Counted from the first letter of the stretch, positions 23,939 through 32,349 are shown. The stretch: DNA of 64,000 bases from Prochlorococcus marinus XMU1402 (GCF_017696205.1 NZ_JAAORD010000002.1:1-64000); one strand, 5' to 3'. Notes: generated by a model from the sequence alone, not told the origin. Program-made: numbers and translations.

Positions 23939-24652
23939 GTGCTTGAATTGTCCGCTATAAAATTTAAATTTAGCAAGTTTGGTTTTACTAGTATCTCCCC
24001 AAAGATTAAAAACAAGAGAGTTTTTTTTGAGAAGATATCCTTTAAGAAAAATAAAGATTTGCTTATTAAAGATAAAAAAGATGCTGGAGCATTAAAAGTA
24101 AAAAAAGAAGATCTTCAGAAGAACTATAATTTTTATGCTGATTTACTTTTGAGGTCCGGATACATAAAAATTGCAGAGGAACTTGTTAAAGATAAAATCT
24201 ATCCCTATGTTGTAATGCATATGTTAAATGATAAAAATACTAAGGAACTTATATGGCATAGAGACCAATATTTTCATGGTAAAGATTTTATAGGGCCAAA
24301 ATTTAAACTATATAAGTTAGCAATTTATTTGCAGGATACGGATAAAAATAATGGAGTAACTGGCTTTATCCCAAAATTCATATCTCCCAGATTTAAAAAT
24401 AGATATATCGACACTATTTTTGCATACTTATCTTCTTTCTTATCTATTCATCCAAGATTATCTATTGGAGACGCGGTAATCTTTAGTGGTAAAGTTATGC
24501 ATCATCGCCCAAGACAAAGAAATAATAATTTAAGAGAGGCAATAATTTTTTCATGTACAAATAATCCTAATAATCTTCCAAATCTTAAAGATGATGAAAA
24601 AGAATTTTTAAATGTTTTCCTAAAGAGTAAAATTAATCTTGGAATTAAATAA
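23939..24652 (+). CDS. Phytanoyl-CoA dioxygenase-like 2OG-Fe(II) oxygenase
   Basis: The double-stranded beta-helix iron site is visible: H-x-D in LIWHRDQYFHG (about residue 101), distal His in GKVMHHRPRQRN and the 2OG-binding arginine nearby. KLAIYLQDTDKNNGVTGFIP is typical of PhyH-family oxygenases. Substrate unknown; marine cyanobacterial members lie in islands with surface or small-molecule modification genes. The start codon is GTG, or possibly the TTG three codons later, as no in-frame ATG is available. Confidence 0.82.
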   Translation: MLELSAIKFKFSKFGFTSISPKIKNKRVFFEKISFKKNKDLLIKDKKDAGALKVKKEDLQKNYNFYADLLLRSGYIKIAEELVKDKIYPYVVMHMLNDKNTKELIWHRDQYFHGKDFIGPKFKLYKLAIYLQDTDKNNGVTGFIPKFISPRFKNRYIDTIFAYLSSFLSIHPRLSIGDAVIFSGKVMHHRPRQRNNNLREAIIFSCTNNPNNLPNLKDDEKEFLNVFLKSKINLGIK

Positions 24653-24655
24653 TAA

Positions 24656-24745
24656 ATGAATCTAAATACCTTCCTTCTAATTCTGCTTGTTATTGCAGCT
24701 TATACAAATTTGTATTTAACTCTGAAAAAAAGTAGAAAGAAATAA
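24656..24745 (+). CDS. Tiny membrane peptide (29 aa)
   Basis: ATG 3 bases after the oxygenase stop. MNLNTFLLILLVIAAYTNLY with basic tail KKSRKK: one helix. It is likely cotranslated with the oxygenase. Confidence 0.45.
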   Translation: MNLNTFLLILLVIAAYTNLYLTLKKSRKK

Positions 24746-25061
24746 TTTTTATAAATTAACTGGTATTTATTGGTTGAGTTTATATCTAAAGCTAATGATA
24801 AAAACCTATATCGTAGTTCTGAGATCCCCTAATTTCTTAGATATCTAAAATAATAGGCTTTAAACATTTGTTTTAACTTCTTTCTCAAATTCGAGGGTAA
24901 CTTTGGAACTTGCTAGATTGCATCTTCAGATACTTTCGGGCCATCTAGTAATAGCAGTAAATCCTAGATAATAATATTTTTTACAGGAAAAATTTCCCTC
25001 AAAAGTTCCTCAAATAATTTTTCTTTAGGCTTATTTTGTAATTTAAAATATAAATAAAATT
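24746..25061. other. Intergenic region, no gene seen
   Basis: About 315 bases. TTTCTTAGATATCTAAAATAAT near 24840 is a short palindromic stretch around AGATATCT. Short frames exist but none has a credible start and length. Confidence 0.4.
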
Positions 25062-25679
25062 TTAGTATTCTTTATAGCTAAATTTTTGTCCTCCTATGCT
25101 TGCTTCATACATAAGTCCTCCTTTTGAAAATGTAAGAACTGCAACTCCGTCACTATAATCCGCAGATGCATTAGCTCCCTCTGAGATTAACGCTGCACTA
25201 GCCGATGCTCCAAATTCAAAATTACCTTGAGTAAACCTATCGAGGGATTTCTTGTCTTTAAAAAAGATAATCTGGCTAAATGCTTGTCCTCCTAACTGGA
25301 GACCGATAGAAACCTGAGTTAAAGTGGTTGATCCAATAACATTCCCTTTTTCAAACACCTCACCCTTACCTCTAGCGCCTCCAATACCAATTCCTCCTTT
25401 TCCAACATTTGGGAAAACAGCATAGCCTCTTGCTTTTTTAAAGTAAGTTTTTAAAGAAGAGGTATTTTTAAATTTATTTAATGCCTTCATCGTTTTATCG
25501 CTAGCTTTTATATCTTTATTTTTTTTATCTGATGATGGTCTCCAACCAGATATTAAATATTCATCTGAAAGTTTTTTGAATTGAGATTCATTAAGATGAG
25601 ATGACCTAACAATAGCTAAAGATTGCGGAAAAACTAGCAATGAAACCAAAAAAGGCTTCCAAAGTGATCTCAAATACAT
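25062..25679 (-). CDS. SYLF-domain (Ysc84-type) lipid-binding protein
   Basis: A signal peptide (LWKPFLVSLLVFPQSLAIV) precedes a SYLF domain. The signs are ARGYAVFPNVGKGGIGIGGA, GEVFEKGNVIGSTTLTQVSI, GLQLGGQAFSQIIFF and the C-terminal ADYSDGVAVLTFSKGGLMYE. SYLF proteins bind phosphoinositides or other lipids, and bacterial members are exported. Length is normal at 205. The physiological role in cyanobacteria is unknown. Confidence 0.88.
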   Translation of the reverse strand: MYLRSLWKPFLVSLLVFPQSLAIVRSSHLNESQFKKLSDEYLISGWRPSSDKKNKDIKASDKTMKALNKFKNTSSLKTYFKKARGYAVFPNVGKGGIGIGGARGKGEVFEKGNVIGSTTLTQVSIGLQLGGQAFSQIIFFKDKKSLDRFTQGNFEFGASASAALISEGANASADYSDGVAVLTFSKGGLMYEASIGGQKFSYKEY

Positions 25680-26015
25680 AATTATCTTCTATGACTAATA
25701 TCTAAAAATATACTCTATTAATAATTGAATTAAAAATTTATTTCACAATTACTATTTCTTTTAAATCAAAAGGGTGCAGTTTGGAATACTGATTTCAAAA
25801 TCCTTGCAATTAGCAGAGGAATTTCGAGATTGTTTTTATGGGAAATCATTTCCTTTTGTGAAAATAGATTTTCGAGGATCCTCATAAATCATAAAGATTT
25901 TAAAACGGTCTTAGCTTAAAGTCCTTTAAAGCAGAAAAAATCTAGCTGATTAGTGAATGAAATGTTTTGAAAAATTCCTGACAACGTTAATTTATGAAAA
26001 TGCTAAATATTTTAT
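25680..26015. other. Intergenic region, no gene seen
   Basis: About 335 bases between the SYLF and SRAP genes. It contains AGGGTGCAGTTTGG and other mixed sequence that may be gene remains, but no frame is open enough to call. Confidence 0.4.
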
Positions 26016-26654
26016 TTAAAACAAACTCATTTGATTAGTTTTTTTTACGTTAACATTTTCTACTATCCAACCATCAGAAGGCCAACCCATCATTATTGGA
26101 AGTAATCCTTTTAATTTACTAGAGTCTTTAACTTGCTCTGTCCATTCCACCTCGTATCCATCGGGGATAATTACAGGCATGCGGTTATGTAAAGGCTTAA
26201 CTAATTCATTCGGTTTAGTTGTCAAAATGCAGCAACTCTCAAGTTCGGCTCCATCTAGTGAGGTCCACTTACTCCAAATTCCTCCCAACCAAAAAGTTTC
26301 ATAATTCGCTTTTCGAACACGATACTTTTTTTCAAAAAAACCACTCGCAGGTATTAGGCACCTTTTATGTTTCCAACTTCCACTAAATAATTTTTTTTCT
26401 TCTACGGTTTCTGATCTTGCATTAAATGGTCTTGGCCTCTTTTTATCAAATGGGGTTGTAGCCCAAGGGGAAATAAAGCCCCATGTCATAAAAGTAGTTT
26501 TAATTCTTCCTTCGTTTTTAATTACAATCACAGGATCATTAGGTTTTATTAGATTTTGAGTCTCGTATTTAGATTCAAGTCCACTTGGATAATCTTGTTT
26601 CAAAATCTTTGGCAACTTCTCAAATTTAGTTTTCAGCTCAAATCTTCCGCACAT
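26016..26654 (-). CDS. SRAP (YedK/HMCES) abasic-site protein
   Basis: Begins MCGRFELKT, where Cys2 forms the thiazolidine cross-link with abasic sites in single-stranded DNA. Other family marks are PFNARSETVEEK, CLIPASGFFEKK (active Glu region) and HNRMPVIIP (active His). The 212 residues are the normal length. It shields abasic sites during replication. Stand-alone gene. Confidence 0.94.
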   Translation of the reverse strand: MCGRFELKTKFEKLPKILKQDYPSGLESKYETQNLIKPNDPVIVIKNEGRIKTTFMTWGFISPWATTPFDKKRPRPFNARSETVEEKKLFSGSWKHKRCLIPASGFFEKKYRVRKANYETFWLGGIWSKWTSLDGAELESCCILTTKPNELVKPLHNRMPVIIPDGYEVEWTEQVKDSSKLKGLLPIMMGWPSDGWIVENVNVKKTNQMSLF

Positions 26655-26845
26655 TGATTTCTAAAATATTTTTTAAACTCACTTAAACAAAGCAGCTAAT
26701 TTTCCTTATTTTAAATCTAATTTCAGTTTTCTCAAATAAAAAAACAATTTTTTGATCGCAGAAAGTTTTCATCTTAATAATTAAAAGAAAATATAGATAT
26801 TGAAAAGTTTCCTCAAATTTAATTTACATATTTCAAACTGAGTAT

Positions 26846-26992
26846 ATGACAGATCCAATTCTCTATTTATCTATGATACTAGGACTAGGAGGAGTTTATG
26901 TATTAATCTCTTCCTTTCATGATGACGACGATGGTGACGATGATGGGGAAAAATATATTTTTAATTTTGAATACACTAATATAAGGGGATAA
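26846..26992 (+). CDS. Small membrane protein with acidic tail (48 aa)
   Basis: One helix (PILYLSMILGLGGVYVLI) then SSFHDDDDGDDDGEKYIF. The Asp-rich run could bind divalent cations. No family recognised. Confidence 0.5.
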   Translation: MTDPILYLSMILGLGGVYVLISSFHDDDDGDDDGEKYIFNFEYTNIRG

Positions 26993-27232
26993 TTGATGTG
27001 TTCATTAAGCAATATTTTTAAAAGAAAGCTTCCTGCTGAACAATAATGTAATTAAATTTTTTTAAAGTGAAATATTATCTAACTTCAAATAATTCCATTT
27101 TCTATTATATTGATTTTTAAATTTAGTTGTTGGTCCTCTTTCCGTATATGTTTGTACCTTAAACCGTACATTTTAATTAGTCGATTGATTAGCATGCATA
27201 GTTAGAACATAGTGGTAACAGAAATAAATTAA

Positions 27233-27418
27233 ATGCCTTCAACACCGATCAAATCTTGTAATAAATATGTATTGAGTTACAAAGATTCATCAAATAACAC
27301 ACACGAAGTTGGTTTCTACGCACGTGATGCATACGATTGCCTAATGCTTGCGAGAGAATTCAACTCTTATGTACATGACAATCCAGGATCTGTAGTCAGA
27401 ATTCAACAAAAATTTTGA
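27233..27418 (+). CDS. Small conserved-type hypothetical (61 aa)
   Basis: ATG start. The compact alpha/beta sequence NKYVLSYKDSSNNTHEVGFY then ARDAYDCLMLAREFNSYVHD resembles the small single-domain proteins common in Prochlorococcus. It is followed 11 bases later by the gene at 27430. Function unknown. Confidence 0.6.
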   Translation: MPSTPIKSCNKYVLSYKDSSNNTHEVGFYARDAYDCLMLAREFNSYVHDNPGSVVRIQQKF

Positions 27419-27429
27419 GGAAATTAATT

Positions 27430-27594
27430 ATGAATTTTAAAAAATCACCATTCGCAATTCAAGATAAAAATGCAAGAGATCTTGATAATGCAAAAGATTA
27501 CCCAACAATTGCAGATTTAATGAGAGAACAGAATCTTCCACAAGATGAGGGAAATACAGTTCACCATCGTAGAGATTTAGACTCTCTAGGTTAG
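27430..27594 (+). CDS. Small hydrophilic protein (54 aa)
   Basis: MNFKKSPFAIQDKNARDLDN followed by YPTIADLMREQNLPQDEGN and a final RRDLDSLG. Likely in one operon with 27233. Function unknown. Confidence 0.55.
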   Translation: MNFKKSPFAIQDKNARDLDNAKDYPTIADLMREQNLPQDEGNTVHHRRDLDSLG

Positions 27595-27657
27595 TTTACG
27601 AGAATGGCTATTTACTAATTTTATTAATTAATGATAATGATGAATGCCATTTTCGTT

Positions 27658-27774
27658 TCATTCATAAGATAAAATTTTCTTCCTCAAGTTTTTTAGCTCC
27701 ACAGGCATATATGCAATATCTTTCTTTATTGCATTAATCTCATCTCTATACTTTCCAAGTTCCGCCAAAAGCAT
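27658..27774 (-). CDS. Small coiled-coil protein (38 aa)
   Basis: MLLAELGKYRDEINAIKKDI and ELKNLRKKILSYE form one amphipathic helix. An in-frame stop lies upstream of the ATG. Weakly supported. Confidence 0.4.
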   Translation of the reverse strand: MLLAELGKYRDEINAIKKDIAYMPVELKNLRKKILSYE

Positions 27775-27883
27775 TTTTTTGAATTGTATTGACTTTCAAT
27801 TTCTTCAGAAGAGAATCTTCCCATAAAAATATGTACTAACCTTTTATTTTAGATCAAAATTCAAGCACTCCAAAGATTAACTA

Positions 27884-28195
27884 TTAGTTAGAGGTTGCTG
27901 CAAGTTCTTTATGGACGGAAAGAAATTCTTTATCTGTTAGAACTGGTGTAACTTCAATTTCTACTCCAAAATTATCGACCCAAATACTACTCCATTTCCA
28001 AATGTTCTGATGATTTGAAGATTCAACTATTGCCCAACCATTAGCCCCCTCAGGATTTACTACTCGATTAAGAACTTTAAACCCATCAAATTCATCACCT
28101 TCGCAACCTCCTTCCACAAAACCAGCAAAAGCTTCAGCCCCCTGCATGTGACTTTCTTGATCTGGAAATTGCCAATGTACGATGTAAGTTTGCAT
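27884..28195 (-). CDS. DUF3303-like small protein (103 aa)
   Basis: Begins MQTYIVHWQFPDQES and contains GWAIVESSNHQNIWKWSSIW followed by VDNFGVEIEVTPVL. This is the layout of the small ferredoxin-fold proteins assigned to DUF3303 in marine cyanobacteria (N-terminal strand, then the GxAIVE strand and xxWxxxW). Function unknown. Confidence 0.65.
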   Translation of the reverse strand: MQTYIVHWQFPDQESHMQGAEAFAGFVEGGCEGDEFDGFKVLNRVVNPEGANGWAIVESSNHQNIWKWSSIWVDNFGVEIEVTPVLTDKEFLSVHKELAATSN

Positions 28196-28462
28196 GATTT
28201 AATTTTTTTTTATTATTAATTATCTAATTTAAAAATAAAATAAAAAGTCTTTAAACACTAATTAAAAAGATATAAGCCTAAAAGGCAAAAGAACAAAAAA
28301 AAAGACTCTTACGAGCCTAGGTGATGGGGACTCCTATAATGACAAATTAAATAAAAACAAACAACCCCATCAATAGGTAATTTTTATTACTTACAAACAC
28401 CATATGTAGTGCTAGGATTTACAAAAGGCTGGGTGATGGGGATTGTCCCGCTTTTTTAATTG

Positions 28463-28486
28463 GGGCGAAGCTAACGCCCTTTTTTT
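28463..28486 (+). terminator. Rho-independent terminator
   Basis: GGGCG-AAGCTAA-CGCCC followed by TTTTTTT, ending just before the pseudogene at 28487. The preceding 28290-28450 has two GTGATGGGGA words, no ORF and possibly a short transcript. Confidence 0.65.
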
Positions 28487-28708
28487 ATGGAAAAATTTAC
28501 TTTAATCAATAAAACGAGATCGTGGATTAAAGTATTTGAACCTTTTGAAGATAGTTCAAAGAACTCTTCTATAGTTAATGAAATTTTAATCTCTTATTAT
28601 TGTGTTTTTAAGCGATCAGGTAAGCCAGTCATGAAAGGCTCTAGGGTTTAATATATAGAAGAAGCGAGAAACGAATATAAAAAAATGGTTAGTAGGTACT
28701 TTACCTAA
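28487..28708 (+). pseudogene. Broken DUF1651 paralogue
   Basis: The frame reads MEKFTLINKTRSWIKVFEPF to SGKPVMKGSRV, then TAA (28649), then YIEEARNEYKKMVSRYF. Against the intact gene at 9248, the stop stands where that gene has GAA. A single nonsense change therefore explains it, and the terminal GW helix is also altered. Confidence 0.8.
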
Positions 28709-28764
28709 AATTTGACATTATTAAAAATTAATTACTAGAAAAGCCTCAAAATGGAAGATTGAAC

Positions 28765-28932
28765 ATGAAAAAAGACATTTTTTCAAATATTAAAGATACA
28801 GATGCTTTGGAAAGTTTTTTCGAATGTTTAACTTCTTATAGCATCAATAGTGAGGGATTAGATTGCACAACAGCTTGTTATGTAAAACATTTAGAACCAA
28901 ACAATATCGATTACCCTTTAAAATTTTCATAA
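28765..28932 (+). CDS. Small cysteine-containing protein (55 aa)
   Basis: MKKDIFSNIKDTDALESFFE then CLTSYSINSEGLDCTTACYV and KHLEPNNIDYPLKFS. Three cysteines in the middle and no membrane helix. Function unknown. Confidence 0.55.
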   Translation: MKKDIFSNIKDTDALESFFECLTSYSINSEGLDCTTACYVKHLEPNNIDYPLKFS

Positions 28933-28965
28933 GCAAAGCTTATTGATAATTGTTGTACTTCGCTG

Positions 28966-29073
28966 ATGTTATTCCCACCTCCTCAAGTTATTTTTGGGCT
29001 ATTGCTCTTATCTATATCAGTAATTCTCATCTGGGATATTAGATACAATCCTTTTGGAGAAGACGAAGACTGA
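28966..29073 (+). CDS. Single-helix small protein with acidic tail (35 aa)
   Basis: MLFPPPQVIFGLLLLSISVI is one helix, ending in DIRYNPFGEDED. Its layout resembles the peptide at 26846. Confidence 0.5.
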   Translation: MLFPPPQVIFGLLLLSISVILIWDIRYNPFGEDED

Positions 29074-29082
29074 ATTTTATAT

Positions 29083-29199
29083 TCAACTAGGAAGCTGATT
29101 TGTAGGTGGTGCGTGAAATTGCCGTTTCTTTCTTTTGAGTCTTTTGTAAGCGACTAAAGTGCCTATAAATAACAATGTAATAACTATTGAGTTAATCAT
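29083..29199 (-). CDS. Single-helix small basic protein (38 aa)
   Basis: MINSIVITLLFIGTLVAYKR followed by LKRKKRQFHAPPTNQ. Convergent with 28966. Function unknown. Confidence 0.5.
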   Translation of the reverse strand: MINSIVITLLFIGTLVAYKRLKRKKRQFHAPPTNQLPS

Positions 29200-29380
29200 A
29201 TAAAGTAGTTTTATATATATAAAAACAAATATGTTCTAAATATCAATGAATAAAGTTTTTTTTTCAAAAAGTGACTAATTATGTACTGACTTTTAATTTT
29301 TTGCTTTGACATTAGATACCCAAACAAAAAAGAGAAAATGCATATTTGACCAAAAGTAATTTCTACTTAATTAGAATAAG

Positions 29381-29485
29381 TCACTTTTTCTTATTTCTCA
29401 TTTGATATTGCAGAACAGCTTTTAGATGTTGTACTTCTTTTTCTAAAGTTTCAATTCTTTTTTCTAGTTCTTCATTAGTTGCCAT
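29381..29485 (-). CDS. Small coiled-coil protein (34 aa)
   Basis: MATNEELEKRIETLEKEVQH then LKAVLQYQMRNKKK is a regular heptad coiled coil with leucines at a and d. Function unknown. Confidence 0.5.
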   Translation of the reverse strand: MATNEELEKRIETLEKEVQHLKAVLQYQMRNKKK

Positions 29486-29630
29486 TTTTTTAAAAGATAA
29501 ATTCTTAGATATTTATACTATTCAAAAAGTGACTTGTTACCCATGGCAACCGTCAAATAAGTATTAGAGCCTATTGATGGGCATAATTTCTCTAGATAAA
29601 TTATGCAGAGTATAAATTTTGGGGGAATTT

Positions 29631-29777
29631 ATGAGTGGAGATTATGAGACACTAGAAATCAATCAACCTAAAATTAAATATTTTCAGAAAAGATCCGAAA
29701 ATAATACAAAATGGTTAGATGAATTAATCAACCAAATTGAAGATATGAAAAACAATATATCCAAATCTGCTGAATGA
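29631..29777 (+). CDS. Small hydrophilic protein (48 aa)
   Basis: ATG 8 bases after GGGGG (29620s). MSGDYETLEINQPKIKYFQK and a C-terminal helix WLDELINQIEDMKNNI. First gene of a five-gene run; overlaps the next by ATGA. Confidence 0.55.
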   Translation: MSGDYETLEINQPKIKYFQKRSENNTKWLDELINQIEDMKNNISKSAE

Positions 29778-29890
29778 CAGAAAAAGATTTGCAGGAATTA
29801 GAGAAATTTGCAAAAGAAAATGGATACAAAGACGAGCTAAAAGATATATATTTAAGGGAAGTTATTGACCGAAATAAAGAATACGAATGA
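29774..29890 (+). CDS. Small charged helical protein (38 aa)
   Basis: MTEKDLQELEKFAKENGYKD followed by DIYLREVIDRNKEYE. It overlaps both neighbours by ATGA, strong evidence of translation. Function unknown. Confidence 0.6.
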   Translation: MTEKDLQELEKFAKENGYKDELKDIYLREVIDRNKEYE

Positions 29891-30117
29891 GATCTAATTT
29901 TCGACCAAACATTCGACTAGCTACAAACATTCTTCTAGTTATTGGTACTTTTGCAATTGCTTTAAAGATTACTCCAATAGCAGCGATATATAAGGAAAAA
30001 AATTTATGTATTAAATACTTAAAACATCAAATAGATCGAGATAAACTTATCAAAAAACTAAAAATAGTTAAACAAGCAAATCCATCTAGTATTTGTAGCT
30101 CTATCCTAAAAAGTTAA
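29887..30117 (+). CDS. Small membrane protein (76 aa)
   Basis: One helix (RLATNILLVIGTFAIALKI) then IAAIYKEKNLCIKYLKHQID and a basic region with SSICSSILKS. Coupled to 29774 by ATGA overlap. Confidence 0.6.
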   Translation: MRSNFRPNIRLATNILLVIGTFAIALKITPIAAIYKEKNLCIKYLKHQIDRDKLIKKLKIVKQANPSSICSSILKS

Positions 30118-30119
30118 AA

Positions 30120-30341
30120 ATGCGAATTATTCTTAGAAATTTTAAATTTTTTATTTTTTTATTTTTCTTATCTCTAAATTTCAATAATTATTCTCTTTCA
30201 CATATGAGGGGTACATTTCTTTCTGAAGAGGAAGCTGAAAAAAGGTCTTTAGAACTTGGTTGTGAAGGAATTCATAAAAACCAGGATAAATGGATGCCAT
30301 GCAAAAACGAAAAAGAATTACATATTTATTTGAGGAAATAG
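30120..30341 (+). CDS. DUF3721 family secreted protein
   Basis: A signal-like N-terminus (FKFFIFLFFLSLNFNNYSLS) is followed by HMRGTFLSEEEAEKRSLELG and CEGIHKNQDKWMPCKNE. The GC.G.H....KWMPC pattern is that of DUF3721, a small cyanobacterial domain with two cysteines. Function unknown; its neighbour at 30342 is PepSY-associated-like. Confidence 0.75.
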   Translation: MRIILRNFKFFIFLFFLSLNFNNYSLSHMRGTFLSEEEAEKRSLELGCEGIHKNQDKWMPCKNEKELHIYLRK

Positions 30342-30602
30342 ATGGAAAGATTAAAAACCAATAAAAGAAAAATTCACAGAAAAATAACCGCAATTTCAGC
30401 AATACCATTATTAATTACTATTGTATCAGGGACTATTTATAGTATTCTTCAACCATTAGGAGTAGATGCTTTTTGGTTAATAAAATGGCATACGGGTAAT
30501 TTTGGCATTATTAATTTGAAACCTTTTTACTCGATATTTCTTGGTGTAGCTTCAATAATCTCAATAATATCTGGCATTAAAATATTACAAGAAAAACCTT
30601 AG
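30342..30602 (+). CDS. PepSY-associated-type membrane protein (86 aa)
   Basis: Directly abuts the stop of the DUF3721 gene. RKIHRKITAISAIPLLITIV, SGTIYSILQPLGVDAFWLIK and WHTGNFGI resemble the first and following helices of PepSY-associated membrane proteins (conserved RKxHR and WHTG). A second helix ends the protein. A metal or haem-related membrane role is possible by family only. Confidence 0.65.
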   Translation: MERLKTNKRKIHRKITAISAIPLLITIVSGTIYSILQPLGVDAFWLIKWHTGNFGIINLKPFYSIFLGVASIISIISGIKILQEKP

Positions 30603-30630
30603 ATAAATTCAAAGCTAGGCCAAAATCTAA

Positions 30631-30831
30631 CTAATTAATACTATTTGCTCCTCCACTTACTAAGAAAATTATCGTTCCTAGAACCATTGTTGCTACACCC
30701 ATATAAGGATATTTCTTAATTCTTGATTTGGTAATTGGAAGCCATGAAAGGTATCTATCAGATTTATTCAATTCAACTTTTTTTTGTCTAGGTGGCAATC
30801 CTAATTCTTCTCTTCTTTTTGCTTCACCCAT
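30631..30831 (-). CDS. DUF2839 family membrane protein, copy 1
   Basis: The start is set at MGEAKRREELGLPPRQKKVE, the family signature; the open frame extends 8 codons further upstream. One C-terminal helix (YMGVATMVLGTIIFLVSGG). DUF2839 is a cyanobacterial family of unknown function; a second copy is at 33058. Repeat copy C lies 25 bases upstream. Confidence 0.78.
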   Translation of the reverse strand: MGEAKRREELGLPPRQKKVELNKSDRYLSWLPITKSRIKKYPYMGVATMVLGTIIFLVSGGANSIN

Positions 30832-30855
30832 AATAATAAATTTATCTATATACAA

Positions 30856-30890
30856 ATACTAAAAATTATGTTCTAAACCTGCGAGTCAAT
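30856..30890. repeat. Dispersed repeat, copy C (partial)
   Basis: ATACTAAAAATTATGTTCT...CCTGCGAGTCAAT aligns with copies A (3575) and B (9769). Upstream of the minus-strand DUF2839 gene. Read on that strand it contains TTGACT, a possible -35 box. Confidence 0.55.
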
Positions 30891-30935
30891 TTTATAAAAA
30901 ATTAGTTCTTTAAATATGGGTAAATTATTTAAAAT

Positions 30936-31082
30936 TTATTTGGCCTTTTTTAAATATAGATTCTTTGTATTTGCCTGATCTGATGTAAATAACAAAATTA
31001 ATATAGTCCCAACTAAAAATGAAAAAATCATGGTTAAACCAACAACTTCAACCATTTCACTAGGCAGATAATTTAGAAACAT
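30936..31082 (-). CDS. Single-helix small membrane protein (48 aa)
   Basis: MFLNYLPSEMVEVVGLTMIF leads into one helix (SFLVGTILILLFT) and a polar basic tail (DQANTKNLYLKKAK). Function unknown. Confidence 0.5.
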   Translation of the reverse strand: MFLNYLPSEMVEVVGLTMIFSFLVGTILILLFTSDQANTKNLYLKKAK

Positions 31083-31235
31083 AATCAATAGATCTCTTAT
31101 TTTAAATTTAGCAATTTTACTTTTTATGTAAAGTAAGTATCCTCCTTAAATTTCGAAAAGAAATTTCTGAGACTCTATAATCTTTATATATTTTTATTTG
31201 AGGGATAAATCTAGTTCTAGCCGATCACAATTTTC

Positions 31236-31526
31236 CTACTTAGCTATTCCTATTTTCTTAAGCAATTTTAGGTAAGGCAAGGCCCACTTACCAAAGGTAA
31301 AAGAGATTGTCGTATTTTTTGTAGTTGGTAGTAATGTTTTAGAACGCATAGAGGCTAATTTAGAAAAATTCTTAATAGCCTCTGCTTCTAGATTATCCAT
31401 ATACAAATTTTTTTGAACACCTCGATTTTTCTTCTGTGGTAAAAAATTTTCTATAAACCATAAAACTTGATCTAAATTTGATTTATTGGTTGAAGTTTTA
31501 ATTTGTTTATATTTCTTTGAAAACAT
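31236..31526 (-). CDS. Small basic hypothetical protein (96 aa)
   Basis: Lysine-rich N-terminus (MFSKKYKQIKTSTNKSNLDQ), then VLWFIENFLPQKKNRG, a helix LEAEAIKNFSKLASMRSK and a C-terminal GKWALPYLKLLKKIGI. No signal or family. Confidence 0.55.
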   Translation of the reverse strand: MFSKKYKQIKTSTNKSNLDQVLWFIENFLPQKKNRGVQKNLYMDNLEAEAIKNFSKLASMRSKTLLPTTKNTTISFTFGKWALPYLKLLKKIGIAK

Positions 31527-31671
31527 ATTTATTTACTTCTTAATTACTGAATTAAATTTGCCATTTATATAATTTAAATCAATAGTAAAAGCATCAAAAT
31601 CATGTTCTTTTTAATAATCGATAATTGAAAAAACAAATTAATAATTACCTTTTTTTTATAAAAACAAAAAA

Positions 31672-31695
31672 AGAGGGTTCAATCCCTCTCTTTTT
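31672..31695 (-). terminator. Terminator (bidirectional hairpin)
   Basis: GAGGG-TTCAAT-CCCTC with T runs on both strands. It lies 30 bases past the stop of the minus-strand gene at 31725. A near-identical hairpin is at about 7625. Confidence 0.65.
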
Positions 31696-31724
31696 GATAA
31701 GTTCCAAAAAAGAAATTTAAGATT

Positions 31725-31886
31725 TTAGTCTTTCAATTTCATACCTTTTTGTGTTTGCCTGATTCTTTCTTCAAAAACGGATCTTCTGTATGGAATTACT
31801 TCTCCATTTTTAGTTGCCAAAAGTTGGGCTTGGTGCAGCCTATTGGCCTTTTTGATTTTTTCTCTTATTTGTAAGAGGTTATACAT
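31725..31886 (-). CDS. Small basic hypothetical protein (53 aa)
   Basis: MYNLLQIREKIKKANRLHQA, then TKNGEVIPYRRSVFEERIRQ and TQKGMKLKD. Arg/Lys-rich with no membrane helix. Its own terminator follows. Function unknown. Confidence 0.55.
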   Translation of the reverse strand: MYNLLQIREKIKKANRLHQAQLLATKNGEVIPYRRSVFEERIRQTQKGMKLKD

Positions 31887-32073
31887 GGTTTTGTGCAGTT
31901 AATGAGAATCCCGTTCCCTATTCCCATGTCATGCGTCCAGAATTATAAACTTGGATGAACGTAAATGAACAATAACACCTCCTAAAAAATAACGCGAGAG
32001 TAATTTTTACTAATTATTTTTCCCAAAAATAAAGATTATATAAATTGAAAAAAAAACTTTAATATTGAGTACA

Positions 32074-32349
32074 TTAGGATAAGAAAATAGTCTGAGAACC
32101 ATCATTTTTATTTTGAATAACTATTTTTTTATTTGGGAATATATCTGATAATATTTTCTTCAAATTTGAATTATCTGAGGCAATTTTATTATCCATAATT
32201 TTTGAATTAATTTTCCAATTTTCATCTACAAATAGTTCTTCATCATCTCTTTTTTTTGTATCTACTGAAATCTTATTTAGGATCTTAAGTAACAATTCGG
32301 AATCATAATCTCTAAATTCTTTAGCACTCTCTTTGAAATTTTTAGTCAT
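32074..32349 (-). CDS. Hypothetical protein (91 aa)
   Basis: Soluble and charged: KESAKEFRDYDSELLLKILN, DEELFVDENWKINSKIMDN and a C-terminal NKKIVIQNKNDGSQTIFLS. Bordered by about 190 and 225 bases of empty AT-rich DNA. Function unknown. Confidence 0.55.
   Translation of the reverse strand: MTKNFKESAKEFRDYDSELLLKILNKISVDTKKRDDEELFVDENWKINSKIMDNKIASDNSNLKKILSDIFPNKKIVIQNKNDGSQTIFLS

Noticed and set aside
24840-25000. Possible short reading frame on the minus strand between 24746 and 25061
   Set aside because: The only ATG frame is under 20 codons and is followed by stops.
26995-27045. 16-residue ORF (MCSLSNIFKRKLPAEQ)
   Set aside because: Too short and without a relative or context to support it.
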